Made by a program: the position numbers and the translations under genes. Shown piece after piece: positions 16,971-25,382 of a stretch of DNA of 64,000 nucleotides. Where the stretch lies: contig NZ_CM001403.1 in assembly GCF_000166195.2 (NCBI RefSeq), positions 8,110,877 through 8,174,876 on the forward strand, given 5' to 3'. The notes under the pieces are model-generated. The model saw nothing but the letters and a program-made list of their open reading frames with translations, ran no database searches and was not told the origin of the DNA. Each line of letters begins with the position of its first letter. The first letter of the stretch is position 1. Source of the stretch: Mucilaginibacter paludis DSM 18603. Lineage in GTDB: Bacteria > Bacteroidota > Bacteroidia > Sphingobacteriales > Sphingobacteriaceae.

Positions 16971-18065
16971 TTATTTGTTGTCCAGAATTAATATATCCTG
17001 CTCATTAATACCGCCCAATATTTCCACCCATTCTGATGAAACAATGCCTGTTTTGACCTGGACTACTTTTTTATCTTTTAGCGTCACCTTATCTCCGTAT
17101 GATAAATAGTTACGGGGTATAACCAATGCGTTTTTCTTTTTGCCGGTTACAATGTTGGCTTCCAACTGTGTGCCGGCTATCCTAAAGTCAAGGCTGTCCG
17201 TAAAATAAGCCTTAACTGAAAACGATTGTGTCCCGGTGTCAAACGATGGCAATATTTCGTGTAACACCGCTTTATAGGTTTTATGCTTATTGGTATTGAG
17301 TTTAACAATAACCGTTTGACCCGTTTTCAAACTGGCCATATTGCTTTCATCCACGCTTAATTTTGCGTAGATCAGTTTTTGGCTCGCGACAACAGCTATT
17401 ACATCGCCCTTACGTACATAATCACCCAATTGCTTCTGCTTTTCATAAACCCTGCCACGAATGATAGCCCTCACCTGATTCTGATCTTTAACGATAGTAT
17501 TTACATTAGCTACTGACCGCTGTGTAACCGCTTGTTGCTGCGCGGTTATTTGCATGCTGTTATATTGTTGCTGCAAAGCAGCTAAAGCCGCTTTAGAGGT
17601 TGTTGCGGTTAAAACTGTATTTTCATATTCCAGCTGAGAAACACTATTAGCTGCGTAAAGCCTTTTATATCGGTCGGCCTGCAATTGGTCTAACTTCAGT
17701 TTTGCCTCGGCGGCAGCCACATTAGCATTGATCTGTAATAAGGCAGGTGCCGAAGGCAGCGTGTTTTGTTGAGCGATGCTGCTCAATACTCGCGCACTGC
17801 TTGCATTTGCCAGGTTCTGACCATTATCGATCACAGCAAGCAGTTCCCCGGGCATAATCTCATCACCTTCATTAAAATCTATGCTTACAATGAAGCCATC
17901 GGTCTGCGCGGTAAGCCTGTTCTCTCCGTCTGCTTCCAGCACGCCTGATGCAAACACCATTTCAACGAGATCTTTTCTGACCGGGCGGGTTTGCTCAACC
18001 ATCTGTTTACAAGAAACGGCGTTTATTGCTAGGCAAATGATAAAGAAATGAACGTATCCTTTCAT
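16971..18065 (-). CDS. HlyD-family adaptor, predicted lipoprotein
   Basis: 364 residues with a lipoprotein signal (FFIICLAINAVSC, Cys about 19). A biotinyl/lipoyl-like half follows (GFIVSIDFNEGDEIMPGELLAVID), then a helical hairpin (about 90-170), the second lipoyl half (IIRGRVYEKQKQLGDYVRKGD) and a beta-barrel domain. In Gram-negative adaptors this places the protein on the periplasmic face of the inner membrane. It is 38 nt after tolC2 and 5 nt before the permease gene. Sequence similarity to the adaptor at 6047 is low, so the two pumps are not recent duplicates. Confidence 0.88.
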   Translation of the reverse strand: MKGYVHFFIICLAINAVSCKQMVEQTRPVRKDLVEMVFASGVLEADGENRLTAQTDGFIVSIDFNEGDEIMPGELLAVIDNGQNLANASSARVLSSIAQQNTLPSAPALLQINANVAAAEAKLKLDQLQADRYKRLYAANSVSQLEYENTVLTATTSKAALAALQQQYNSMQITAQQQAVTQRSVANVNTIVKDQNQVRAIIRGRVYEKQKQLGDYVRKGDVIAVVASQKLIYAKLSVDESNMASLKTGQTVIVKLNTNKHKTYKAVLHEILPSFDTGTQSFSVKAYFTDSLDFRIAGTQLEANIVTGKKKNALVIPRNYLSYGDKVTLKDKKVVQVKTGIVSSEWVEILGGINEQDILILDNK

Positions 18066-18103
18066 AATATGATATCAAACCGTTAGGGTATAAAAGTGTA
18101 TTT

Positions 18104-19414
18104 TCATTTGACTGTATTGCTGATATGAATATTAGTATAGGCATAAGCACAAGCTGCAAATTGTGTCGCTGTGTTAATGCCTGCGGTAAACCAGTCGTTT
18201 AAGGAGTTAAGCAGATCGGTCGCAGATAAAATTCCTTCTTTGTAGATGTTAAGATTTTTAAGATAACTGTCCTTTTTCAAGGCCTCAATTTGCACAGCCA
18301 AACGGTAACTGTCCAGTGACTTTTGATACTCCAGTCGCAGTTGGCTATTGTTAACCTGATCCTGTATCCGGGCATGCTCCAGGTTATTACCGGCTATAAT
18401 GATATTAATACGCGCATTTTTTACCGCGGTGAGCTTACTGGCATCTGGGACAAGTGGCAGGGTGACCCGCAATCCTATATAATTACTGGCAAACCATTGG
18501 CTGTTATCGAAAAAACGCTTTGTTGTATTCTGTTGCAAGGCAAAGCTGCTGAACAAGGTGACCGTTGGTAAAAACGATTTTAAAACAGCCCGTAAATCCG
18601 CTTGCTGATAGTTTTTCTGCCATTGCTGCTGATTTTGGAGCAGGTTGCCATCAGCTTCAGGTATATCACCTGTCTTAACTAATACCAAACCGGTGTCCTG
18701 TATTTCCAAAGTTATATCGCTGTCAATATCGCAAAGCATTTTAATGGTATTATATTGTTCCAACAATTGCACTTGCAATTGCTGGAGCTTGTCAGTTACG
18801 GAAAGCGAATTGGCAATGGCGTTATTGACATCCTGTGACCGCGCGACGCCTTCGTTAAGCTTATTTTTCATGATTTCCGTCAATGTATCGGCATTTAACA
18901 AACTGTTTTTGGTAACCGTTATCTGACTTTCACAGGAAACTGCATTAAGGAAAGCGGCGGCAAGATTTTCATAAAGGCTTTTTCTGGAGATGAGATGGCT
19001 AAAGTGAATCAGCTGTTCATTAGCCCGGGCAGTTTTTACTTTAGCCGCAGCGCCTAAATTCAGCAGGTCTATTTGCGGGGTAATATTAAGGTTACTCACA
19101 TATTGCTGACCAAAAGTTACCTTTTGAAAAGTCCCTGCCGGCCCGCCGAATATTTCAGCCGGTATAAAAGTAGTCCCTAATTTAGTGTTATCCGTGGCAG
19201 AGAAATTAGCATCACTTTTTAAATTCCATGTGGCCAGTTTTGCTGCCAGTGTTTGGTATTTGGAAAGAATATTTTCCTGTGTAGCGTTTTTAAACACACT
19301 ACTGTGCGCATCCGCGTAAATAAATGCCTCATCTACCGACCGGAAAGAGATCTTGCCCTGTGCAGTTGCCGACAGGCAAAAACCAACTAATATAACCACA
19401 ATGAGCTGACGCAT
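18104..19414 (-). CDS. TolC-family outer-membrane efflux protein (second system)
   Basis: 436 residues, signal peptide MRQLIVVILVGFCLSATAQ, and two OEP-type helical repeats (LISRKSLYENLAAAFLNAV; ARIQDQVNNSQLRLEYQ). First gene of the operon tolC-adaptor-permease-ATPase. The promoter's -7 element ends only 10 nt before the ATG, so the message probably has almost no leader. There is no good later Met before the signal peptide hydrophobic core, which supports this start. Confidence 0.9.
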   Translation of the reverse strand: MRQLIVVILVGFCLSATAQGKISFRSVDEAFIYADAHSSVFKNATQENILSKYQTLAAKLATWNLKSDANFSATDNTKLGTTFIPAEIFGGPAGTFQKVTFGQQYVSNLNITPQIDLLNLGAAAKVKTARANEQLIHFSHLISRKSLYENLAAAFLNAVSCESQITVTKNSLLNADTLTEIMKNKLNEGVARSQDVNNAIANSLSVTDKLQQLQVQLLEQYNTIKMLCDIDSDITLEIQDTGLVLVKTGDIPEADGNLLQNQQQWQKNYQQADLRAVLKSFLPTVTLFSSFALQQNTTKRFFDNSQWFASNYIGLRVTLPLVPDASKLTAVKNARINIIIAGNNLEHARIQDQVNNSQLRLEYQKSLDSYRLAVQIEALKKDSYLKNLNIYKEGILSATDLLNSLNDWFTAGINTATQFAACAYAYTNIHISNTVK

Positions 19415-19423
19415 AATAAGCTG

Positions 19424-19490
19424 TAAAAATGGCGAATTGTGGTTCCCCGATCATTACACAAATCTGTTTATAGCTTACATCATTCACACA
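19424..19490 (-). promoter_or_regulatory. Island-type promoter S3 (drives tolC2 operon)
   Basis: Minus-strand 16-mer TGTGTGAATGATGTAA (19475-19490), GTAAT at the fixed 21-bp offset, and -7 element CATTTTTA ending at 19424. It is back to back with promoter S4, the two 14-mers being separated by about 20 bp. Confidence 0.85.
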
Positions 19491-19507
19491 TTGTCGTATC
19501 CTCTTGA

Positions 19508-19574
19508 TGTGTGAATGATGTAATTAATTGAAAGAATTACATAATACCCCAGCTGTTAAAAGTAAGCAGTTTTG
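19508..19574 (+). promoter_or_regulatory. Island-type promoter S4 (drives aldo/keto reductase)
   Basis: Plus-strand TGTGTGAATGATGTAA (19508-19523), then ATAAT at the fixed offset within ATTACATAATA, and -7 element CAGTTTTG ending at 19574. This is one of the best-matching copies and was used to recognise the geometry. Confidence 0.88.
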
Positions 19575-19660
19575 TATCAACAAATTATTGCAGTAAGCAT
19601 TCAGGGATGACGTTAAATCTTAAAACAGTCTATCATTTAAATATCTATAAAACGGAAAAC

Positions 19661-20737
19661 ATGTCACTAAATTCATTTGTTACGCTCGGTCATTCGGGTC
19701 TTCGTGTTAGCCGCCTTGTCATGGGCGCCATGACATTCGGTGAGGAAACCGGCTTCGGCAGCGATGCTGCACAATCACACCAGGTATTGTCTAAATACAT
19801 GGAACTCGGTGGCAATTTTATCGATACGGCCAACATTTACACCAAAGGCCATTCCGAAAAAATCATTGGCGACTATTTTGCGAAGGAAAAAGGGAAAAGA
19901 AACCGGGTAGTCATTGCATCCAAATTCATGGGCAATCTTTATGCCGGTGACCCGAACGGCGGCGGAGCCGGACGGAAAGCGATTTTCGATCAGTGCCATC
20001 AATCGTTACGCCGGCTGCAGACGGACTATATTGATCTGTACTGGCTGCATGCCTGGGATAGATTAACCCCTGTGGAAGAAACCATGAGCGCATTGAATGA
20101 CCTGGTCCGCGAAGGAAAAATAAGATACATCGGGTTTTCAGATGTACCCGCATGGAAGGCTGCGCAGACACAGGTTATGGCGAAGGCGAATAACTGGGCA
20201 CCAATAATAGCCCTTCAGTTGGAATACTCCTTATTGGAAAGAACGATAGAAGGTGAACACGTTGAAATGGCAGCAGAACTGGGCATGGGTATCATCCCCT
20301 GGAGCCCGCTCAAAAGCGGACTTTTAAGCGGGAAGTTTACTAAAGCCACGCCGATGTCTGGTGTCAGATCTTATTTTGTAGGGAAAGTGACAGATCATCA
20401 GTATGCCATTATTGATGAAGTGGTCAAAATTGCAAAAGAGCTGGATACCAAGCCAGCCATTGTAGCATTAGCCTGGGTTCAGCAAAAAAGTGGTGTAAGC
20501 GGGACCTTATTGGGTGCCAGGACGCTGGAGCAACTGGAATCAAATGTTAAATCAATGGATCTTAAACTACCGGAGTCGGCCATCAAGCGTCTGGATGAGA
20601 TCTCAAAACCAACACTGAATTTCCCATACGATTTCCTTGGCAATACAATTAATCTCTCACAGGCCGGTACGACGGTTAATGGCATACCATCACAAATTAC
20701 ACCGATGACGCCGGCAAATGATGCCGAACGGCATTAA
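19661..20737 (+). CDS. Aldo/keto reductase
   Basis: 358 residues from MSLNSFVTLGHSGLRVSR. An upstream in-frame ATG at 19607 would add 18 unconserved residues; it is 33 nt after the -7 element and cannot be excluded. AKR features are the active-site strand FIDTANIYTKGHSEKIIG (Asp and Tyr of the tetrad), VIASKF (Lys) and DYIDLYWLHAWD (His), with the nucleotide-binding end LGARTLEQLESNVKS. It reduces aldehydes or ketones with NADPH in the cytoplasm. It is followed after 41 nt by an outer-membrane barrel gene. An aldehyde-detoxifying or fermentative role fits the island. Confidence 0.92.
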   Translation: MSLNSFVTLGHSGLRVSRLVMGAMTFGEETGFGSDAAQSHQVLSKYMELGGNFIDTANIYTKGHSEKIIGDYFAKEKGKRNRVVIASKFMGNLYAGDPNGGGAGRKAIFDQCHQSLRRLQTDYIDLYWLHAWDRLTPVEETMSALNDLVREGKIRYIGFSDVPAWKAAQTQVMAKANNWAPIIALQLEYSLLERTIEGEHVEMAAELGMGIIPWSPLKSGLLSGKFTKATPMSGVRSYFVGKVTDHQYAIIDEVVKIAKELDTKPAIVALAWVQQKSGVSGTLLGARTLEQLESNVKSMDLKLPESAIKRLDEISKPTLNFPYDFLGNTINLSQAGTTVNGIPSQITPMTPANDAERH

Positions 20738-20778
20738 ACATATCCACCCAAATAATTCACTGCTACAATCAATTTAAA

Positions 20779-21357
20779 ATGAAAAAGATCATCATCACTT
20801 TAGTGGCTATTCTAAGTACAGGATTTTTAGCCAGCGCACAAATACAAAAAGGCAACATAATGGTTGGCGGCAATTTTGCCAACATTAATCTTGGACTCAA
20901 TGATCCGAAAATATTTAGCCTTGACATTACACCCAAAGCCGCATGGTTTATCCAGGATAATGTCGCATTGGGCGGATATGTAAATTTGGGCATCCAGACC
21001 GCCAAGGGTTCCAACACAACGACCAGTTATGGTGCCGGTGCCTTGGGCAGATATTATACCGGTTCGGATGTTTCAGTACTTAAACACGGGCGCATTTTTG
21101 CGGAAGCCACGGCTGGTATTGGCGGTGTCAATGTAAGTAATGGTGGCGGAAACACTAACGGACTTAACCTAAGCGCAGGACCGGGTTTTGCCTACTTTAT
21201 AACGCCCAATATAGGCTTGGAAACACTGTTGAAATATAATGGACTGGTTGGATTCGGCAGCCAGGCCTATCAGAGCAATCTGAACTTATCATTCGGTTTA
21301 CAAATATATCTTCCAGGCAGCTCGACAGCCAAAAAAATAAAAAGTGATATGAATTAG
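20779..21357 (+). CDS. Outer-membrane beta-barrel protein
   Basis: 192 residues with a signal peptide (MKKIIITLVAILSTGFLASAQ) and then alternating hydrophobic strands rich in Gly/Asn/Tyr (VALGGYVNLGI, GAGALGRYYTG, IFAEATAGIGG, LSAGPGFAYFIT, LNLSFGLQIYL). This is the pattern of small 8-stranded OmpX/OmpW-like barrels common in Bacteroidota. It lies 41 nt after the reductase and shares its promoter S4. The substrate or role is unknown. Confidence 0.85.
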   Translation: MKKIIITLVAILSTGFLASAQIQKGNIMVGGNFANINLGLNDPKIFSLDITPKAAWFIQDNVALGGYVNLGIQTAKGSNTTTSYGAGALGRYYTGSDVSVLKHGRIFAEATAGIGGVNVSNGGGNTNGLNLSAGPGFAYFITPNIGLETLLKYNGLVGFGSQAYQSNLNLSFGLQIYLPGSSTAKKIKSDMN

Positions 21358-21459
21358 TATTCTTTTTAGACAGAATGTTGCCGGGGAAATTAAACTCTTC
21401 CATACAGATCCTCTCGGCCTGTTATTTAATAATTAAAGCATCGTGTTACACCTCAACCA

Positions 21460-21526
21460 AGTGTGAATCATGTAATTAATTCAAATAGTTCCGTAACGGA
21501 TCATCCGTCCAAAGGCGGCAGATTTG
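21460..21526 (+). promoter_or_regulatory. Island-type promoter S5 (drives SHOCT1-BON1)
   Basis: AGTGTGAATCATGTAA at 21460-21475, GTAAC at the fixed 21-bp offset, and -7 element CAGATTTG ending at 21526, 41 nt before the SHOCT gene start. Confidence 0.87.
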
Positions 21527-21566
21527 CAGTGTTCTCAATCAATAAATCATTTAAAAAATTAATATT

Positions 21567-21782
21567 ATGTTTTACTACAACAACTTTTGGGGGATGGATT
21601 TTATCTGGTGGTTCATATGGATCATGCTGCTGATCTGGATCTTCGCCATACCCTACGATATTCCCTTTCAGCGAAATGCCAAGAACAGCCCTTTGGACAT
21701 ATTACAAAAGCGGTTTGCATCCGGTGAGATCAGTAAGGATGATTACGACGAAAGAAAAAAGATCATTTTGGCCGACCTCTAA
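21567..21782 (+). CDS. Small membrane protein with SHOCT domain (copy 1)
   Basis: 71 residues: an N-terminal Trp-rich transmembrane segment (about 9-28, MDFIWWFIWIMLLIWIFAI), then a SHOCT-like C-terminus SPLDILQKRFASGEISKDDY with the L-x-x-R-F/x-x-G-E-I/D-Y-x-x-R pattern. A close paralogue is at 51398. Both are the first gene behind an island promoter and both are followed by a triple-BON gene. SHOCT domains are short helical modules thought to aid oligomerisation; the function here is unknown. Confidence 0.9.
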   Translation: MFYYNNFWGMDFIWWFIWIMLLIWIFAIPYDIPFQRNAKNSPLDILQKRFASGEISKDDYDERKKIILADL

Positions 21783-21831
21783 TCAAGAATTAATTAACAT
21801 GTATTTATATATCTATTAAAAGTCAAACAAA

Positions 21832-22491
21832 ATGAAAACTAATCAGGAATTACAAAAAGACGTTCAGGATGCCATTAGATGGGAACCGTTATTGAACGCA
21901 GCAGAAATTGGTGTTACAGCCAAAGATGGCGTGATCACACTAACAGGTACCGTTGATAGTTACTACAAGAAGGTAGAAGCTGAAACCGCAGCAAAAAACG
22001 TAGCCGGCGTTAAAGCGGTAGCGGAAGAAATAACCATTAAATATGGCGATTATGGTAAAAAAAGCGACACTGAAATTGCCAACGAAGTATTAAATGCCTG
22101 GAAATGGAATTGGGAAGTTCCCGAAGAAAAAATAAAGGTAAAAGTGGAAAATGGCTGGGTTACCCTGGAAGGGGAACTGCAATGGAACTACCAGCGCGAA
22201 GCAGCCAAAAAAGCCATCAATACGCTTTCTGGCGTTTTGGGTGTTTCTAACAACATCAAGATCAAATCTGAAAGCCATGATGCCATCGAAAAAAAGGACA
22301 TCGAATGTGCTCTGGAGCGTAATTCATCAATTGATGATCTTGATATAACGGTAGATGTTAAAGGAAGCAATGTAAAGCTGACCGGAACAGTTAATTCGTT
22401 TTACGCTAAAGACGAAGCTGAGCAGATTGCCTGGAATGCCCCGGGTGTCTGGACAGTAGATAACGAACTGGTTATCGAATACGATAACTAG
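21832..22491 (+). CDS. Triple BON-domain protein (copy 1)
   Basis: 219 residues without signal peptide, made of three BON domains (about 3-70, 77-145, 150-217), each with the pattern ALxWxP/I..V.V..G.VTL.G.V.....K..AE..A..V.GV..V.N. The third ends IAWNAPGVWTVDNELVIEY. BON domains are known in OsmY and bind phospholipid membranes. Lack of an export signal suggests a cytoplasmic or membrane-associated role. It follows SHOCT1 by 49 nt and ends before a terminator. The copy at 52202 is nearly the same sequence; copies at 35274 and 53492 are more distant. Confidence 0.93.
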   Translation: MKTNQELQKDVQDAIRWEPLLNAAEIGVTAKDGVITLTGTVDSYYKKVEAETAAKNVAGVKAVAEEITIKYGDYGKKSDTEIANEVLNAWKWNWEVPEEKIKVKVENGWVTLEGELQWNYQREAAKKAINTLSGVLGVSNNIKIKSESHDAIEKKDIECALERNSSIDDLDITVDVKGSNVKLTGTVNSFYAKDEAEQIAWNAPGVWTVDNELVIEYDN

Positions 22492-22504
22492 GGTGTAGCT
22501 AATA

Positions 22505-22540
22505 AAAGAGCGGAGGGGAATTCTCTCCGCTTTTCTATTT
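22505..22540 (+). terminator. Intrinsic terminator after BON1
   Basis: AGCGGAG (22509-22515) pairs with CTCCGCT (22525-22531) across a 9-nt loop, followed by TTTCTATTT. It closes the SHOCT1-BON1 unit. Confidence 0.75.
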
Positions 22541-22616
22541 CCAAGACCTTGTAAGTCTATAAAAATATTATCTGCCCCGATTCAGGGTAATTATCAAATC
22601 AACTAAATATAAGAAC

Positions 22617-23000
22617 ATGAAAAAAATATTAATTGCGCTAACAGCTATGGCATTAAGTTGTAGTGCTATGGCACAGACAAAAATGAATGATACCACTACT
22701 ATCAAAAAAACTTCTAAAACTGCGCATAGAAAGTCCTCTAAAACCATGCATAAAATGAAAACCGAAAATGGTTTAATGATGATGGATGGCAAGATGATGA
22801 CCAGGCAAGATGGCAAAAATACCCTCATGACAGAAGATAAAACTTTGGCTAACGGGACTAAAGTGATGCCGGACGGTACTGTAGAAATGAAGGATGGCAA
22901 AAAAGTCCAGCTGAAAGAAGGAGAGTGTGTGATGATGGATGGAAAAATACAAACCATGCCAGCAAAAAAAATCAAAAAGAAAGCAACCCCCCAAATATAA
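22617..23000 (+). CDS. Exported DUF6799-type small protein
   Basis: 127 residues with a signal peptide (MKKILIALTAMALSCSAMAQ), a basic Lys/Thr/Ser linker, and a Met/Asp/Gly/Lys-rich region with repeats of the form MMDGKMMT, ANGTKVMPDGTVEMKDGKK and VMMDGKIQTMP. This repeat is what I know as DUF6799 in Bacteroidota. It is probably periplasmic. The Met-rich repeats could bind copper, which would fit the CopB ATPase elsewhere in the island, but this is only a suggestion. No island box precedes it; it lies between two terminators and its promoter is not clear. Confidence 0.8.
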   Translation: MKKILIALTAMALSCSAMAQTKMNDTTTIKKTSKTAHRKSSKTMHKMKTENGLMMMDGKMMTRQDGKNTLMTEDKTLANGTKVMPDGTVEMKDGKKVQLKEGECVMMDGKIQTMPAKKIKKKATPQI

Positions 23001-23021
23001 AACCCCTATACTTATCTGATA

Positions 23022-23050
23022 AAACCTGGCTTCAAATGCCGGGTTTTGTC
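23022..23050 (+). terminator. Intrinsic terminator after the DUF6799 gene
   Basis: AAAACCTGGC (23022-23031) pairs with GCCGGGTTTT (23039-23048) with one mismatch, 7-nt loop; A-rich on one side and T-rich on the other, so it could work for both strands. Confidence 0.75.
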
Positions 23051-23214
23051 GTTCTACAGCTATCAGCTTTAAACCACCTATGCTTTTATAGTCATTTGGT
23101 TTAAGCGATATTTAGTACGCTGTGACTTTTTTAATTCGAATTTATAAATGCGGTGAACTGCTTAGCAGAATATAAATATCTAAAAGCCTTTTTAGTGTAC
23201 CAATCCCATATGAT

Positions 23215-23919
23215 CTAGGAAGCACTAACTCCAAAAAGATGACCAACCAGTGCGGTTACGCCCATTGCAACCGTTCCCCAGAAACCTATTCTGAACACAG
23301 CCTTAGCGATATTTGAACCACCAGCCCTGGCGGCAACAGCGCCCAGAATCATCAGGAAAAGAATTGAAAAACCATATTGCAGATACACCATATATTTTAT
23401 AGCTGCAAAAATGGAAACGAGAAACGGCAAAAGTGCCCCCATGGTAAATGACGCCAAGGAAGCAAGGGCAGCTTGTAGTGGATTTGCTGTCGTAATCTCA
23501 TTCATACCGAGTTCATCCCTTGCGTGTGCCTGAAGGGCATCATGCTTGGTGAGCTGAATAGCAACCTGATGAGCCAGCTTGGCATCAAGCCCGCGCTTTA
23601 CATAAATATCAGCGAGTTCCTCTAATTCGATATCAGGCATTTGGTGAAGTTCCTCGCGTTCTCTACTTAGATCTGCGCTTTCGGTGTCTGCCTGGGAACT
23701 CACCGACACATATTCACCTGCTGCCATCGACATCGCCCCGGCCATCAGTCCGGCTAAAGCAGCAAGTACGATCGCATGCCTGTCAGGTGAAGCTGCGGCA
23801 ACACCAATGACGATACTGGTCGTTGAAAGTATGCCATCATTGGCCCCAAGTACCGAAGCCCGAAGCCATCCCATACGGGTAACATAATGTTTTTCTACGT
23901 AGTTGTTGGTTTTTGCCAT
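23215..23919 (-). CDS. VIT/CCC1-family iron-manganese transporter
   Basis: 234 residues. An N-terminal block GWLRASVLGANDGILSTTSIVIG is diagnostic of VIT1/CCC1 proteins. It is followed by a helix with MAAGEYVSVSSQADTESAD, a cytosolic acidic helical region (about 85-145, with Glu/Asp/His suitable for metal binding) and three more transmembrane helices (about 150-230). These proteins export Fe2+/Mn2+ from the cytoplasm. It is one of the few transcription units in the island without the shared promoter element, and it faces away from its neighbours. Confidence 0.92.
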   Translation of the reverse strand: MAKTNNYVEKHYVTRMGWLRASVLGANDGILSTTSIVIGVAAASPDRHAIVLAALAGLMAGAMSMAAGEYVSVSSQADTESADLSREREELHQMPDIELEELADIYVKRGLDAKLAHQVAIQLTKHDALQAHARDELGMNEITTANPLQAALASLASFTMGALLPFLVSIFAAIKYMVYLQYGFSILFLMILGAVAARAGGSNIAKAVFRIGFWGTVAMGVTALVGHLFGVSAS

Positions 23920-24071
23920 CTAATTTGAAACGCTAAAATTTCTTATTCCGGCACTTTTAATTTTTAATGCTGATCACATTGGCCGCTCATCGGTTAAGAT
24001 AGCCAAATTTCGGATGATACCGGCAAAGCAGACACCTATAACGCCATTTGTATTGCCTTTTAATTGGCCGA

Positions 24072-24137
24072 TATGTGAATCATGTAACTATTAATTGGAA
24101 TTGCGTAATAACGACACCTGAAAATCCAGCAATTTTG
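24072..24137 (+). promoter_or_regulatory. Island-type promoter S6 (drives 24168 and 24705)
   Basis: TATGTGAATCATGTAA at 24072-24087, GTAAT at the fixed offset within ATTGCGTAATA, -7 element CAATTTTG ending at 24137. The ATG is 31 nt further. Confidence 0.87.
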
Positions 24138-24167
24138 TAAGGTTATACATTCAGTTAATTAATCACC

Positions 24168-24662
24168 ATGAAAAAAGCACTATTAATTTTTATGTTTATC
24201 GCCTCTTCGGTATCGGTCATCAGTTGTAATCAGGCCTCGAAAAAGGATCTGAAAAATGCGAACGAAAATTTTAAAGCTGGAAATAAAGATCTGAAGGACG
24301 CAGCTACTGATGCGGATAGCGTTGGAAAACGTGATGCAAAGGCGGATTGGGCAAAATTTAAAGCACAGTCAGACAGTTCGATTTTAGCAATGAATAAAAG
24401 GGTTGACACCATTAAGCTAAGTATAGCTAAAACCAATAGAAGAGACCAGAAAAAACTTGCTTACGATCTGAATAAGACCAGGGAAAAAATAGATACATTA
24501 CAATCCCACTTGGATCAGCAGGATATCAAATTCAACAAAAGCTTATCCAAATTCGACGCATCAGTAAAAGCAAAGAATGATTCTTTCAAAAGGGAATTCG
24601 ACCACGACACGAAAGAGCTTGGTACGGCTTTAAAAGACATCTTTAAAGATAATGTGAAGTAA
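24168..24662 (+). CDS. Coiled-coil lipoprotein of unknown function
   Basis: 164 residues with a lipoprotein signal peptide (MKKALLIFMFIASSVSVISC, Cys 20) followed almost entirely by Lys/Asp/Ala-rich helix (LKNANENFKAGNKDLKDAA; LNKTREKIDTLQSHLDQQD). It is probably anchored in a membrane facing the periplasm. No family is recognised. It is the first gene after promoter S6 and 42 nt before a membrane protein gene. Confidence 0.82.
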   Translation: MKKALLIFMFIASSVSVISCNQASKKDLKNANENFKAGNKDLKDAATDADSVGKRDAKADWAKFKAQSDSSILAMNKRVDTIKLSIAKTNRRDQKKLAYDLNKTREKIDTLQSHLDQQDIKFNKSLSKFDASVKAKNDSFKREFDHDTKELGTALKDIFKDNVK

Positions 24663-24704
24663 AAACCCACCCTTTCCCTTTCAACGATTGCTTATCCGCT
24701 AAAT

Positions 24705-25382
24705 ATGTGCTTTTCCGCCACCGCAAGCTTCGGAGCTGGTGTTGCTTTAACCGTGATCGGTGTTGCATCATTAAAAAAAGTGCAGCATCCCTCACAGATT
24801 CTATTTGCCGCCATACCTTTGATTTTTGCGGTACAGCAGATCGCGGAAGGGGTGCTGTGGCTCATCCTTCCGCATCCTGCCTTATTACATTTGCAAAAAT
24901 ATATCACCTATTTCTTCCTGGTCTTTGCTCAAATCATCTGGCCTTTGTGGTTACCGGTTGCCGTACTTCTACTGGAAAAATCAAAAACACGCAGGTTATT
25001 TCAGAAAATACTTATTGGCATTGGCTTACTCGTATCCGGGTACCTCACTTATTGTTTAATTCATTACCCGGTGCACGCCGACATCAACTGTTATCATATT
25101 GCTTATGAACAAGTTTATCCGGCAAAACTAAGGGTTATAGGAGGCCTTCTGTACATTATTGCGACAATAGCACCGCCGCTTTTTTCTCATATTAAAAGGA
25201 TGTGGATATTGAGCCTGACTGTTTTTATTTCTTATATCATAACAACCGTGTTTTATGACAATTATGTCGTTTCTGTTTGGTGCTTTTTTGCATCCGTTGT
25301 CAGCTTGTCTGTGTATTTCATCATGCGCGAAGTGTCAGAAATCGATAAGGCATTCTATAAATCCTACGTAAGGGACAAGTAA
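24705..25382 (+). CDS. DUF6629-like multi-pass membrane protein
   Basis: 225 residues with about seven hydrophobic segments, starting MCFSATASFGAGVALTVIGV. The opening MCFSATASF and the QQIAEGVLWL block in the second helix are hallmarks of the family I know as DUF6629. There are conserved-looking His residues between helices (LPHPALLHLQKY). Function is unknown. It follows the lipoprotein by 42 nt and is likely co-transcribed from S6. Confidence 0.82.
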   Translation: MCFSATASFGAGVALTVIGVASLKKVQHPSQILFAAIPLIFAVQQIAEGVLWLILPHPALLHLQKYITYFFLVFAQIIWPLWLPVAVLLLEKSKTRRLFQKILIGIGLLVSGYLTYCLIHYPVHADINCYHIAYEQVYPAKLRVIGGLLYIIATIAPPLFSHIKRMWILSLTVFISYIITTVFYDNYVVSVWCFFASVVSLSVYFIMREVSEIDKAFYKSYVRDK

